Below the pieces are notes generated by a model that saw only the letters and a program-made list of their open reading frames with translations, did no database searches and was not told the origin of the DNA. From Stenotrophomonas africana (lineage in GTDB: Bacteria; Pseudomonadota; Gammaproteobacteria; Xanthomonadales; Xanthomonadaceae): a stretch of DNA of 64,000 nt. The stretch covers positions 1 through 64,000 of the forward strand of contig NZ_JABEME010000014.1 in the NCBI RefSeq assembly GCF_013004645.1, written 5' to 3'. Positions 17,386-26,600 of this stretch are shown here, piece by piece (positions within the stretch are counted from its first letter, which is position 1; each line of letters begins with the position of its first letter). The position numbers were made by a program, and so were the translations under genes.

Positions 17386-19490
17386 GCGCCCAGCCCTCCA
17401 CCGGATTCAACACCCGCCGCGCCCTGGAAATGATCCGCCAGGGCCTTGGCGCGCCGCTGATCGTGCTGGCCCTGCTGGCCATGGTCGTGGTGCCGCTGGC
17501 CGCGCCGGTGCTCGATGCGCTGTTCACCTTCAACATCGCCATCTCGCTGATGGTGCTGCTGGCGGTGGTCTACGTGAAGCGCCCGCTGGACTTCACCATC
17601 TTCCCGATCGTGCTGCTGATCACCACCATGCTGCGGCTGGCGCTGAACGTGGCCTCCACCCGCGTCATCCTGCTGAACGGCCAGAACGGCCACGACGCCG
17701 CGGGCAAGGTCATCGCCGCCTTCGGCGAATTCGTGATCGGCGGCAACTATGCGGTGGGCATCGTGGTGTTCGCGATCCTCACCATCATCAACTTCGTGGT
17801 GATCACCAAGGGCGCCGGCCGCGTCTCGGAAGTGACCGCGCGCTTCATCCTGGACGCGATGCCCGGCAAGCAGATGGCGATCGACGCCGACCTCAACGCC
17901 GGTTTGCTGACGCGTGAAGAAGCCAAGCTGCGCCGCGAGGAAGTCCGCGAGGAAGCCGACTTCTACGGCGCGATGGACGGTGCCAGCAAGTTCATCCGCG
18001 GCGACGCCATCGCCGGCATCCTGATCCTGTTCATCAACATGCTCGGCGGCCTGGCCGTGGGCGTGCTGCAGCATGGCATGCCGTTCGGCGACGCCGCCGC
18101 CACCTACACCCTGCTGTCGATCGGTGACGGCCTGGTGGCGCAGCTGCCTGCACTGCTGGTCTCCAGCGCCGTGGCGATGCTGGTCACCCGCGCCTCGCGC
18201 TCGCAGGACATGGCCCAGGCGATGACCGGCCAGGTGTTCGGCCAGTACCGCGCGCTGGCGATCACCGCCGGCATCATCGGCGTGGTCGGCCTGGTGCCGG
18301 GCATGCCCAACGTCGCTTTCCTGACGCTGGCCGCGATCCTCGGCTTCATCGCCTGGAAGGTCTACCGCAAGGGCAAGGCCGCGGCCACCGATCCGGCAGC
18401 CGCCGGCAATGACGCTGCCGCACTCAATGCACTCGGCCGCCCGGCGGCACCTGCGCCGACCGCCGAACTGAGCTGGGACGAACTTCGCCCGGTCGATCCG
18501 CTGGGCCTGGAGGTCGGCTACCGGCTGATCCCGCTGGTGGACAGCAACCAGGGCGGCGAGCTGATGGCGCGCATCAAGGGCGTGCGCCGCAAGCTGACCC
18601 AGGATGTCGGTTTCCTGATTCCGTCGGTGCACATCCGCGACAATCTGGAACTTCCGGCCAACGGCTACCGCGTGCTGGTGCACGGCGTGCCGGTGGCCAC
18701 CGCCGAGATCCACCCCGACCGCGAGTTGGCGCTGGACCCGGGCAGCGCGCTGGGCACCCTGGAGGGCATCGCCGGCAAGGACCCCGCGTTCGGCCTGGAT
18801 GCCACCTGGATCCAGCCGCACCAGCGCGCCCAGGCCGAAACGCTGGGCTACACCGTGGTCGATCCGGCCACCGTGGTCGCCACCCATCTGTCGCACCTGA
18901 TCCGCGAGCACGCGCCGGAACTGCTCGGCCACGAAGAGGTGCAGCATCTGCTGGCCAACCTGGCCAAGAGCGCGCCCAAGCTCGTCGAAGATCTGACGCC
19001 GAAGGCGCTGCCGCTGTCGGCGGTGGTGCGCGTGCTGCAGAACCTGCTGGTCGAGCGCATTCCGATCCGCCAGCTGCGCAAGATCGCCGAAGCACTGGTC
19101 GAACACGCTCCAAACAGCCAGGACCCGGCGGTGCTGACCGCCGCCGTGCGCACCGCACTGGGCCGCTTCATCGTGCAGGAGATCGCCGGAATGTCGGCGG
19201 AGCTGCCGGTGTTCACCCTCAACCCGCAATTGGAACGTGTCTTGCAGGAGTCCACGCAGGGCAACGGCGCCGCGCTGGAACCCGGACTCGCTGAGCGACT
19301 GCACCAGAGCCTGGCCGAATGTGTCAGCAAGCAGGAAGCCCGCAACGAGCCCGCGGTTGTGCTGGTACCTGGCCCGGTGCGCGCCGCGCTGGCGCGCCTG
19401 GTCCGCCACAGCGTTCCGTCGCTGTCGGTCCTGGCCTACAGCGAGGTGCCGGAGGACAAGCGCCTGAAGCTGGTCGGAACGATCAGCTGA
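17382..19490 (+). CDS. flhA: Flagellar export gate protein FlhA
   Basis: FlhA is the nonameric ring of the type III export apparatus that binds chaperone-substrate complexes. The 702-residue product starts at GTG 17382 inside the end of flhB. Eight membrane helices occupy the first half, containing the FHIPEP-family signatures (TTMLRLALNVASTRVILLNG, and a cytoplasmic loop with FILDAMPGKQMAIDADLNAG). The second half is the large cytosolic domain. Nothing abnormal was seen. Confidence 0.97.
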   Translation: MSAQPSTGFNTRRALEMIRQGLGAPLIVLALLAMVVVPLAAPVLDALFTFNIAISLMVLLAVVYVKRPLDFTIFPIVLLITTMLRLALNVASTRVILLNGQNGHDAAGKVIAAFGEFVIGGNYAVGIVVFAILTIINFVVITKGAGRVSEVTARFILDAMPGKQMAIDADLNAGLLTREEAKLRREEVREEADFYGAMDGASKFIRGDAIAGILILFINMLGGLAVGVLQHGMPFGDAAATYTLLSIGDGLVAQLPALLVSSAVAMLVTRASRSQDMAQAMTGQVFGQYRALAITAGIIGVVGLVPGMPNVAFLTLAAILGFIAWKVYRKGKAAATDPAAAGNDAAALNALGRPAAPAPTAELSWDELRPVDPLGLEVGYRLIPLVDSNQGGELMARIKGVRRKLTQDVGFLIPSVHIRDNLELPANGYRVLVHGVPVATAEIHPDRELALDPGSALGTLEGIAGKDPAFGLDATWIQPHQRAQAETLGYTVVDPATVVATHLSHLIREHAPELLGHEEVQHLLANLAKSAPKLVEDLTPKALPLSAVVRVLQNLLVERIPIRQLRKIAEALVEHAPNSQDPAVLTAAVRTALGRFIVQEIAGMSAELPVFTLNPQLERVLQESTQGNGAALEPGLAERLHQSLAECVSKQEARNEPAVVLVPGPVRAALARLVRHSVPSLSVLAYSEVPEDKRLKLVGTIS

Positions 19491-19569
19491 CGCCGCCCTC
19501 CGATGCGCCAGAAAACAGACACCACTTTCGAACCGACGCAACAGACAGATACCAAGGGGAACCCGCAAC

Positions 19570-21258
19570 GTGCAGACCACCGACCACCCGAGTTCTCCGA
19601 CCGCCACCCCGCCGTCTTCGTCCCGTGACCACAGCATGAAAATCAAACGATTCGTCGCCGCCGACATGCGCTCGGCCATGAACCTGGTGCGCAAGGAACA
19701 TGGTCCTGACGCCGTGATCCTGTCCAACCGCCGGATCGAGGAAGGCATCGAGATCGTCGCCGCCGCCAACTACGATGAGAGCACCGTGCAGCGTGCGCTG
19801 GAAGCCTCGCGTCGTGACATCGCTCCGCCGCCGGCGCCGAAGCCGCGCACCGCCGCCGACGCGGTGATCGCCGCCGTCACCCGACGCCGCAGCAACACCC
19901 CGGCGCCGGAACCGGTCGCCGCCACCACCTCGGCCGTGGCCGCCCTCGCCCGCGCGGCGGTCGGCGCCACTGGCCGCACCCTGGACAGTGCCGACGAGAT
20001 CGTGCCGACCCGTGGCAGCAGCGGCTTCGCCGCCACCCTGGCGCGTGCCGCCGTCAACGAACCGGCGCTGCCGGAACAGATCTTCGCCCCGTTCGCTGAA
20101 GCCATCGTCGCACCGGCACCCGCCGGCGCCACGTCGGCCAACCGCGCCCACTTCCAGATCGACCCGCCGCAAGAGGCGCATCACGAAAGCCCGGCACCGG
20201 CTGTGCAGCCGCCACCGCTGCCGACCGCTGCTGTGGCTGATGTGCAGCCCGGGATCACCGCCAGCGAACCGGCACCGGCTGAAGCCAATGACGAAACCAG
20301 CCCGGCACCGGTACTGGCCCCGGCACCGACGCTGACCGTGGTTGCCCAGGACGACGCCGAGATCCGCCAGCTGCGCCAGGAAGTGGCCGGCATGCGCCAT
20401 GTGATCGAGCGCGAAATGAACCGCTTCACCGACGAGCGCCTGCGCGGCTGCCCGGTGCGCGCCACTGCGCTGGACCTGATGGACGAGTACGGCTTCGACG
20501 CCGGCCTGGCCCGCGACGTGGCCATGCAGATCCCGCTGGAGACCGAGGCCCACCGTGGCCGCGGCCTGATGCTGGGGCTGATTTCGCGCAAGCTGCCGAT
20601 CGCCCCGGTCGACCCGCTGGAAGAAGGCGGCGTGATCGCCCTTGTGGGCCCGACCGGCGCCGGCAAGACCACCACCATCGCCAAGCTGGCCTCGCGCTTC
20701 GCCGAGAAGCACGCGCCGCGTGACGTCGCCCTGGTCACCACCGACACCACCCGTATCGGCGCCCGCGAGCAGCTGTACGGTTACGGCCGCCAGCTCGGCA
20801 TCGCGGTGCACGAGGCCAACAGCGGTACCGATCTGGACCAGCTGCTGGAACGCCTGAAGGACTACAAGCTGGTGCTGATCGACACCGCCGGCCTGGGCCC
20901 GCGCGACCGCGCACTGGCCGCCCAGCTGCAGTGGCTGCGCGCCGCCCGCCAGGTGCGCACCCTGCTGGTGCTGCCGGCCAACACCAGTTTCGGCGACATG
21001 GACGAGGTGGTCCGCCGCTTCGGCGCCGCCAACCTGCAGGGCCTGGTGCTGAGCAAGCTGGACGAGACCGGCCGCTTCGGCAACGCCCTGTCGGTGGCCG
21101 TGGACCATGCCCTGCCCATCACCTGGGTGACCGACGGCCAGGACGTCCCCGAGGACCTGCACCGGGCCAGCGCGGCCAATCTCGTACTTCGCCTTGAAGA
21201 TTTGCGCCGCGCGGCCGATATGCCCTGCAACCCGGAGTTGAACCATGCCGTCGCGTGA
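19570..21258 (+). CDS. flhF: Polar flagellum placement GTPase FlhF
   Basis: FlhF is an SRP-type GTPase that recruits the first flagellar parts to the cell pole. The reading frame gives 562 residues from GTG 19570, which has an AAGGGG ribosome site about 10 bases upstream. Family alignment would favour MKIKRFVAADMRSAMNLV at ATG 19636, which lacks a clear ribosome site. The N-terminal B domain is followed by a long Ala/Pro-rich linker and the NG domain with P-loop GPTGAGKTTTIAKLA near residue 360, DTTRIGAREQL and DTAGLGPRD. The end overlaps flhG by 14 bases. Confidence 0.96.
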   Translation: MQTTDHPSSPTATPPSSSRDHSMKIKRFVAADMRSAMNLVRKEHGPDAVILSNRRIEEGIEIVAAANYDESTVQRALEASRRDIAPPPAPKPRTAADAVIAAVTRRRSNTPAPEPVAATTSAVAALARAAVGATGRTLDSADEIVPTRGSSGFAATLARAAVNEPALPEQIFAPFAEAIVAPAPAGATSANRAHFQIDPPQEAHHESPAPAVQPPPLPTAAVADVQPGITASEPAPAEANDETSPAPVLAPAPTLTVVAQDDAEIRQLRQEVAGMRHVIEREMNRFTDERLRGCPVRATALDLMDEYGFDAGLARDVAMQIPLETEAHRGRGLMLGLISRKLPIAPVDPLEEGGVIALVGPTGAGKTTTIAKLASRFAEKHAPRDVALVTTDTTRIGAREQLYGYGRQLGIAVHEANSGTDLDQLLERLKDYKLVLIDTAGLGPRDRALAAQLQWLRAARQVRTLLVLPANTSFGDMDEVVRRFGAANLQGLVLSKLDETGRFGNALSVAVDHALPITWVTDGQDVPEDLHRASAANLVLRLEDLRRAADMPCNPELNHAVA

Positions 21259-22132
21259 GTACGCCAAGCTGACCAAGACCTTCCCGCTGTCGGCCACCCG
21301 CAGCGAGCCGCTCGGCCCTGTGCGCACCATTGCCGTCACTGGCGGCAAGGGCGGCGTGGGCAAGACCAACGTCTCGGCCAACCTTGCCGTGGCGCTGGCA
21401 GGCATGGGCAAGCGCACGCTGCTGCTGGACGCCGACCTCGGCCTGGCCAACATCGACGTGATCCTGGGGCTGAACCCCACCTTTACCCTGGCCGACCTGG
21501 TCGCCGGCCGCTGCACGCTGGATGACGTCATCGTCGAAGGCCCGAACGGCGTGCTGGTGGTGCCGGCCGCATCTGGCCGCCGCCACATGGCCGAACTGGC
21601 CCCGGCCGAGCACGTCGGCCTGGTCAACGTATTCTCCGAGCTGGAACGCGAACTGGACATCATGGTGGTGGACACGGCCGCCGGCATCACCGATGGCGTG
21701 CTGACCTTCTGCCAGGCCGCGCAGGACACCGTGGTGGTGGTCTGTGACGAACCGGCGTCGATCACCGACGCCTATGCGCTGATCAAGGTACTCTCGCGCG
21801 AGCGTGGCGTGGACCGCATCCAGGTGGTGGCCAACATGGTGCGGGACCCGAACGAGGGCCGCGTGCTGTACGAGAAGCTGACCCGCGTCTGCGAGAAGTT
21901 CCTCGCCGATGTCTCCCTGAATTATCTGGGCTGCGTGCCGCAGGATGACTGGCTGCGCCTGTCGGTGCAGCGCCAGCAGCCGGTGGTGAAGGCCTACCCG
22001 TCCAGTCCTGCAGCACTGGCGATCACCGAGATCGCGCGCCGTACCGCACGCTGGCAGGCGCCGACCGAACCGCGCGGCGGCGTTGAATTCTTCCTCGAGC
22101 GCATCCTCAAGCAGCGAGGGGTGGCCGCATGA
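21245..22132 (+). CDS. flhG: Flagellar number regulator FlhG (FleN), MinD-like ATPase
   Basis: FlhG (FleN, YlxH) is a MinD-type ATPase that limits flagellar number by restraining FlhF and, in pseudomonads, the sigma-54 activator FleQ. The 295-residue protein has an N-terminal activating segment, the deviant Walker A motif GGKGGVGKT at residues 33-41, LLDADLGLANIDVILGL, and MVVDTAAGI. It overlaps flhF upstream and fliA downstream (4 bases), a widely kept order. Confidence 0.96.
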   Translation: MPSREYAKLTKTFPLSATRSEPLGPVRTIAVTGGKGGVGKTNVSANLAVALAGMGKRTLLLDADLGLANIDVILGLNPTFTLADLVAGRCTLDDVIVEGPNGVLVVPAASGRRHMAELAPAEHVGLVNVFSELERELDIMVVDTAAGITDGVLTFCQAAQDTVVVVCDEPASITDAYALIKVLSRERGVDRIQVVANMVRDPNEGRVLYEKLTRVCEKFLADVSLNYLGCVPQDDWLRLSVQRQQPVVKAYPSSPAALAITEIARRTARWQAPTEPRGGVEFFLERILKQRGVAA

Positions 22133-22872
22133 AAGGCGCAGCCCAGTACAGGGAAGTCCAGCGCTCGGCGGCCAACGAGGTGATCGCCCAGCACTCCGAC
22201 CTGGTGCGGCGCATCGCCCACCACCTGGCCGCGCGCCTGCCGGCGAGCGTCGAGGTCGACGACCTGATCCAGGCCGGCATGATGGGGCTGATCGAAGCCT
22301 CGCGCAGCTATGACGCTGACCAGGGTGCTTCGTTCGAGACGTACGCATCGATCCGCATCCGCGGTTCGATGATCGATGAGATCCGCCGTGGCGACTGGGT
22401 GCCGCGCTCGGTGCACCGCCGTGCACGTGATGCCGCCGCGACCATCCGCCGCCTGGAACAGAGCAGCGGCCGTGCCGCCAGCGCCACCGAAGTGGCCGCC
22501 GCGATGGAGATGCCGCTGCCCGAGTACCTGCGGCTGATGGAAGATGCCGCCCGTGGCCAGGTGCTGAGCCTTGAATCGCGCATCGAAGACCAGGGCGAGC
22601 TGGACACCGTCGCCCAGGGCGGGCCGACCCCGCAGCAGGTGCTGGAGCGCGGCGAGTTCGGCCGCGAACTGGGCAAGGCCATCGGCCACCTGCCTGAGCG
22701 CGAACAGCTGGTGCTCTCGCTGTACTACGAGCAGGAACTGAACCTGAAGGAGATCGGCGCGGTGCTCGGCGTGAGCGAGTCGCGGGTCTGCCAGATCCAC
22801 GGCCAGGCGGTACTGCGCCTGCGTGGCCGGCTGAAGCTGTTCGAGGCTGCCGACGCCGGCCTCGAAGAATGA
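22129..22872 (+). CDS. fliA: Flagellar sigma factor FliA (sigma-28)
   Basis: FliA directs RNA polymerase to late flagellar and chemotaxis promoters with the TAAA-N15-GCCGATAA pattern. The 247-residue product has sigma region 2 (VEVDDLIQAGMMGLIEASRS, FETYASIRIRGSMIDEIRRG), region 3 and a region 4 helix-turn-helix (LNLKEIGAVLGVSESRVCQI). It overlaps flhG by 4 bases. The sequence downstream carries at least five good matches to its promoter class, consistent with local action. Confidence 0.97.
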   Translation: MKGAAQYREVQRSAANEVIAQHSDLVRRIAHHLAARLPASVEVDDLIQAGMMGLIEASRSYDADQGASFETYASIRIRGSMIDEIRRGDWVPRSVHRRARDAAATIRRLEQSSGRAASATEVAAAMEMPLPEYLRLMEDAARGQVLSLESRIEDQGELDTVAQGGPTPQQVLERGEFGRELGKAIGHLPEREQLVLSLYYEQELNLKEIGAVLGVSESRVCQIHGQAVLRLRGRLKLFEAADAGLEE

Positions 22873-22929
22873 ACATCCCCGAGGCGGCTGCCCCCGGCCG
22901 TCCGGAATGAACAACAAAGGAATTCTGCT

Positions 22930-23322
22930 TTGAACAAGAACATGCGCATCCTGATCGTCGACGACTTCTCGACCATGCGTCGAATCGTCAAGAACCTGCT
23001 GGGCGACCTGGGCTTCACCAACACCGCCGAAGCCGAGGACGGGCATGCTGCGCTGTCGCTGCTGCAGAGCCAGCCGTTCGATTTCGTGGTGACTGACTGG
23101 AACATGCCGGTGATGACCGGCATCGAGCTGCTCAAGGCGATCCGTGCCGATGCCAAGCTGAAGACCCTGCCGGTGCTGATGGTCACCGCAGAAGCCAAGC
23201 GCGAGCAGATCATCGAAGCCGCCCAGAGCGGCGTGAACGGCTACATCATCAAGCCGTTCACCGCACAGACGCTGGAAGAGAAGCTCGGCAAGATCTTCGA
23301 ACGCCTGGCGGCCAGCGCCTGA
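22930..23322 (+). CDS. cheY: Chemotaxis response regulator CheY (first copy)
   Basis: CheY is the phosphorylated messenger that binds FliM and reverses the motor. The 130-residue receiver starts at TTG 22930, chosen because AAAGGA at 22916-22921 is well placed; ATG 22942 is the alternative. Conserved residues are D11-D12, phospho-acceptor D56 ([10 protein letters not shown]), T/S at VTAEAK, and Lys in YIIKPF. It overlaps cheZ by one base and so is made with its phosphatase. A second CheY-like protein is encoded at 30170. Confidence 0.96.
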   Translation: MNKNMRILIVDDFSTMRRIVKNLLGDLGFTNTAEAEDGHAALSLLQSQPFDFVVTDWNMPVMTGIELLKAIRADAKLKTLPVLMVTAEAKREQIIEAAQSGVNGYIIKPFTAQTLEEKLGKIFERLAASA

Positions 23323-23927
23323 TGGATACCACGGTCGACAAGAACGCCCTGGCCCTGCGCCTGCAGGAAGCCCTGGACGCACTGGAGTCCGGTGACGAGG
23401 CCGCCTGGCGGCAGCGCATCGACGGACTGGTCGCGCTGCGCACGCAGCCGATGATGAGCGGCCTCTCGCGGCTGGCCCGCGAACTGGGACAGGCGCTGGG
23501 TGAACTGCCGACCGTACCCAGCGAAGCCGGCGAACTGGACGATGCCTGCGCGCGCCTGGACCACGTGGTGGCGATGACCGAACAGGCCACGCACCGCACC
23601 CTGGACCTGGCTGAGGAATGCCGCAGCCTGACCGAACAGCTGCGCGCCGAAGGCCTGCAGCCCGGCCAGGACGCGCAGCTCGAGCGCATCCGCCACAACC
23701 TGACCGAGATCGCCCTGACCCAGAGCTACCAGGACCTGACCGGGCAGATCATCCGTCGCGTGGTCGGCATTGTCCGCCGCGTGCACGAAGGCTTCGGCGC
23801 GCTCGGCCTGCCGCCGGAACAGCATCGCACCGACCCGGAACTGGCCGGGCCGGCACTGAAGGGACTGGACCGCCACGCGGTCTCGCAGAACGACGCCGAC
23901 GACCTGTTGTCGGATCTGGGGCTGTAA
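23322..23927 (+). CDS. cheZ: CheY-phosphate phosphatase CheZ
   Basis: CheZ dephosphorylates CheY-P to end the switching signal. The 201-residue product is a long helical hairpin with the catalytic segment LTQSYQDLTGQIIRRVV carrying the conserved Asp and Gln. The C-terminal CheY-docking peptide is QNDADDLLSDLGL, a motif typical of CheZ. The start ATG shares its A with the cheY stop. Confidence 0.95.
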   Translation: MDTTVDKNALALRLQEALDALESGDEAAWRQRIDGLVALRTQPMMSGLSRLARELGQALGELPTVPSEAGELDDACARLDHVVAMTEQATHRTLDLAEECRSLTEQLRAEGLQPGQDAQLERIRHNLTEIALTQSYQDLTGQIIRRVVGIVRRVHEGFGALGLPPEQHRTDPELAGPALKGLDRHAVSQNDADDLLSDLGL

Positions 23928-23929
23928 GC

Positions 23930-25768
23930 ATGAGCGCGGTATCCGACGACATCACTGCCGATTTCATCATCGAGGCACAGGAAATCCTGGATCGCCTCGG
24001 CGAACAGCTGGTGTCGCTGGAGCAGGCACCGCAGGACAGCGATCAGCTCAACGCGGTGTTCCGCGGCTATCACACGCTCAAGGGCGGCGCCGGCTTCCTC
24101 GGCGTGACGGCCATGGTCGAGCTGTGCCACGCCGCTGAAGAAGCGCTGGGCGCCGCGCGCGCCGGGCAGGCCGTGCTGCAGGCCCACCACTTCGACGCGG
24201 CCCAGCAATCACTGGACTACCTGCAGTCGATGCTGGACGCGGTGTCGTCCGGCACCGAGCCGGGCTATGCGCCGCCGGATCTGATTGCCCAGTTCGACGT
24301 GCACGGTGGTGCCGTGGCTGCACCCGCCGCCGCAGCAGCGCCCGCCGCGGGCGGCAGCGACCTGATCACCGACGACGAGTTCGAGGCCCTGCTCGACCAG
24401 CTTCACGGCGGCAATGCACCGACCGCGGTCGCGCCAGCGAAGCAGGCTGACGACGGACTGATCAGCGAAGACGAGTTCGAAGCCCTGCTGGACCAGCTGC
24501 ACGGTGGCGCCGCACCGGGTGCCAAGCCTGCTGCAGTGGTGGCGCCGGCGCCGACCGCCGCCCCGCGCCCGACGGCCGCACCCGCTGCCAAGCCAGCCGC
24601 CAAGCCGCTGGCCGAGGCCGAGCACACCGTGCGCGTGGACACCAAGCGCCTGGATGCGATCGTCAATCTGATCGGCGAACTGGTGCTGTCGCGCAATCGT
24701 CTCAAGACCCTGCGTGCGCGCCTGCGCGACGAGGAGCTGGACCGCGCCGTGTCCACCCTGGACATCGCCACCGCACGCCTGCAGTCGGCAGTGATGCGTA
24801 CCCGCATGCAGCCGGTGGGCAAGGTGTTCTCGCGCTTCCCCAAGGTTGCCCGAGACGTCGCCCGCTCGCTGAAGAAGGAAGTGGATCTGGAGCTGATCGG
24901 CGCCGAGACCGAGCTCGACCGAAATCTGGTGGAAGCCCTGGCGGACCCGCTGGTGCATCTGGTCCGCAACGCCATCGACCATGGCGTGGAAATGCCCGAC
25001 CTGCGCGAAGCACAAGGCAAGCCGCGGATGGGCCATGTACGCCTGTCGGCGCAGCAGGAAGGCGACTACGTCAGTATCGAGGTGCAGGACGATGGCGCCG
25101 GCATCGACCCGGAGAAGCTGCGCGCGAAGGCGCGTGAGAAAGGCCTGATCGATCCGGAAGCCGCTGCCCGCCTGAGCAGCGAGGAGTGCCTGCACCTGGT
25201 GTTCCTGCCCGGCTTCTCGACCAAGCAGCAGGTCACCGACATCTCCGGCCGTGGCGTCGGCATGGACGTGGTGCAGTCGCGCATCCGCGAACTGAGTGGC
25301 CAGATCCAGATCCAGTCGGAACTGGGTCGTGGCAGCCGGTTCATGATCCGCGTGCCGCTGACCCTGGCCATTCTGCCAACCCTGCTGGTGCAGGCCGGTG
25401 AGGATGTGTATGCACTGCCGCTGGCGCGCGTGATGGAGGTGCTGCACGCGCCGCGTACGTCGCTGGGCTGGTTCGATGGCCGCGCCGTGCTCGACCGCCG
25501 TTCGCACACGCTGCCGCTGGTCGATCTGCGCCAGTGGCTGGATGTGACGCCCACCGCGTCGACCCTGCTGACGATCGTGGTGCTGCAGGCAGGCGAAGCG
25601 CGCTTCGGCCTGGTCGTGGACCAGGTGCGCGGGCGCGAGGAGGTGGTCATCAAGCCGCTGCCGAAAGCCCTGCGGGGCCTGCGCGGTTACGCCGGTGCAA
25701 CCTTGATCGGCGATGGTCGCATGGCCTTGATCCTGGACGTGGACGGCCTGCGTACTCCGCACGACTGA
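23930..25768 (+). CDS. cheA: Chemotaxis histidine kinase CheA (first copy)
   Basis: CheA is the array-bound kinase that phosphorylates CheY and CheB. From ATG 23930, two bases after cheZ, it has 612 residues; the longer in-frame version lies within cheZ and is rejected. It contains an Hpt domain with His48 (YHTLKGGAGF), a linker carrying two copies of DEFEALLDQLHGG (about residues 144-161 and 175-192), dimerisation and ATPase domains (N box VHLVRNAIDHG, G boxes DDGAGID and GFSTKQQVTDISGRGVGMDV) and a C-terminal CheW-like domain. A classic P2 domain is not obvious; the repeated peptides may take that role. The motCD unit follows. Confidence 0.96.
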   Translation: MSAVSDDITADFIIEAQEILDRLGEQLVSLEQAPQDSDQLNAVFRGYHTLKGGAGFLGVTAMVELCHAAEEALGAARAGQAVLQAHHFDAAQQSLDYLQSMLDAVSSGTEPGYAPPDLIAQFDVHGGAVAAPAAAAAPAAGGSDLITDDEFEALLDQLHGGNAPTAVAPAKQADDGLISEDEFEALLDQLHGGAAPGAKPAAVVAPAPTAAPRPTAAPAAKPAAKPLAEAEHTVRVDTKRLDAIVNLIGELVLSRNRLKTLRARLRDEELDRAVSTLDIATARLQSAVMRTRMQPVGKVFSRFPKVARDVARSLKKEVDLELIGAETELDRNLVEALADPLVHLVRNAIDHGVEMPDLREAQGKPRMGHVRLSAQQEGDYVSIEVQDDGAGIDPEKLRAKAREKGLIDPEAAARLSSEECLHLVFLPGFSTKQQVTDISGRGVGMDVVQSRIRELSGQIQIQSELGRGSRFMIRVPLTLAILPTLLVQAGEDVYALPLARVMEVLHAPRTSLGWFDGRAVLDRRSHTLPLVDLRQWLDVTPTASTLLTIVVLQAGEARFGLVVDQVRGREEVVIKPLPKALRGLRGYAGATLIGDGRMALILDVDGLRTPHD

Positions 25769-25824
25769 GCCACTTGCTGAACCCGTAAATCCGTGAAGTC
25801 GCACCAGTAGCCCGTACCGGTGTC

Positions 25825-25851
25825 TCAAGTCCCATTCATACAAGCCGATAC
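25825..25851 (+). promoter_or_regulatory. FliA (sigma-28) promoter of motC
   Basis: TCAA at 25825-25828, fifteen bases, then GCCGATAC at 25844-25851 match the sigma-28 consensus TAAA-N15-GCCGATAA with two changes. The -10 element ends only seven bases before the motC ATG, which implies a leaderless or nearly leaderless mRNA. Confidence 0.7.
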
Positions 25852-25858
25852 CGGATCC

Positions 25859-26599
25859 ATGGATAGACTCAGCCTCATTGGACTCTTTCTCGCCCTGGCC
25901 TCGCTGGTCGGTGGCAGCATCCTCAAGGGCGCCGGCCTGGCGTCGTTGTGGTCGCCTGCGGCATTCGTGATCGTCATCGTCGGCACCATCGCCGCGATCC
26001 TGCTGCATACCTCGCCGGCGGTGTTCAAGCATGCGTTCAAGATCGTGCGCTGGGTCGTGCGCCCGCCGCACAGCGATCGCCGCGAACTGATCCAGCAGAT
26101 CGTCGAGTGGAGCAACATCGCTCGCCGCCAGGGCCTGCTGGGCCTGGAGTCGCAGGTGGAAGCACAGCAGGATCCGTTCCTGCGCAAAGGCCTGCAGCTG
26201 CTGGTGGACGGCGTTGAGCCCGAATCGATGCGGCACATGCTGGAAATCGAACTGGGCAGCCAGGAGCACCAGGACCAGGCCGGCGCCAAGGTCTTCGAGG
26301 CGATGGGCATCTATGCACCGACGCTGGGCATCATCGGCGCCGTGCTGGGCCTGATCGCAGTGATGAAGAACCTGGCCGACCCGAGCAAGCTCGGCCACGG
26401 CATCGCCGCAGCATTCACTGCCACCATCTACGGCATCGCTTCGGCCAACCTGCTGTTCCTGCCGATCTCGGCCAAGCTCAAGAGCGTGATCTCGCACAAC
26501 ACGCGCGACCGCGAGATGGTCATCGAAGGCCTGATCTCGATCGCCCAGGGCGAGAACCCGCGCAACATCGAAACCAACCTCTCCGGCTTCCTGCACTGA
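25859..26599 (+). CDS. motC: Flagellar motor stator protein MotC (MotA-like)
   Basis: MotC is the MotA-type half of the proton-driven stator. The ATG at 25859 gives 246 residues; a longer frame from GTG 25820 runs through the sigma-28 promoter and is rejected. Membrane helices are visible at about 2-22 and 28-48 (WSPAAFVIVIVGTIAAILLH) and a pair near 145-195 (IYAPTLGIIGAVLGLIAVMK, and the IAAAFTATIYGIASANLLFL helix). It precedes motD by one base. No Shine-Dalgarno sequence is seen, which agrees with a leaderless transcript. Confidence 0.95.
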   Translation: MDRLSLIGLFLALASLVGGSILKGAGLASLWSPAAFVIVIVGTIAAILLHTSPAVFKHAFKIVRWVVRPPHSDRRELIQQIVEWSNIARRQGLLGLESQVEAQQDPFLRKGLQLLVDGVEPESMRHMLEIELGSQEHQDQAGAKVFEAMGIYAPTLGIIGAVLGLIAVMKNLADPSKLGHGIAAAFTATIYGIASANLLFLPISAKLKSVISHNTRDREMVIEGLISIAQGENPRNIETNLSGFLH

Positions 26600-26600
26600 C

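Noticed and set aside
17298-19769. 823-residue minus-strand open frame opposite flhA
   Set aside because: Composition is that of an antisense shadow and flhA is intact on the other strand.
25820-25858. GTG start for motC 13 codons upstream
   Set aside because: Those codons contain the sigma-28 promoter, and MDRLSLIGLFLA is the usual MotA/MotC beginning.
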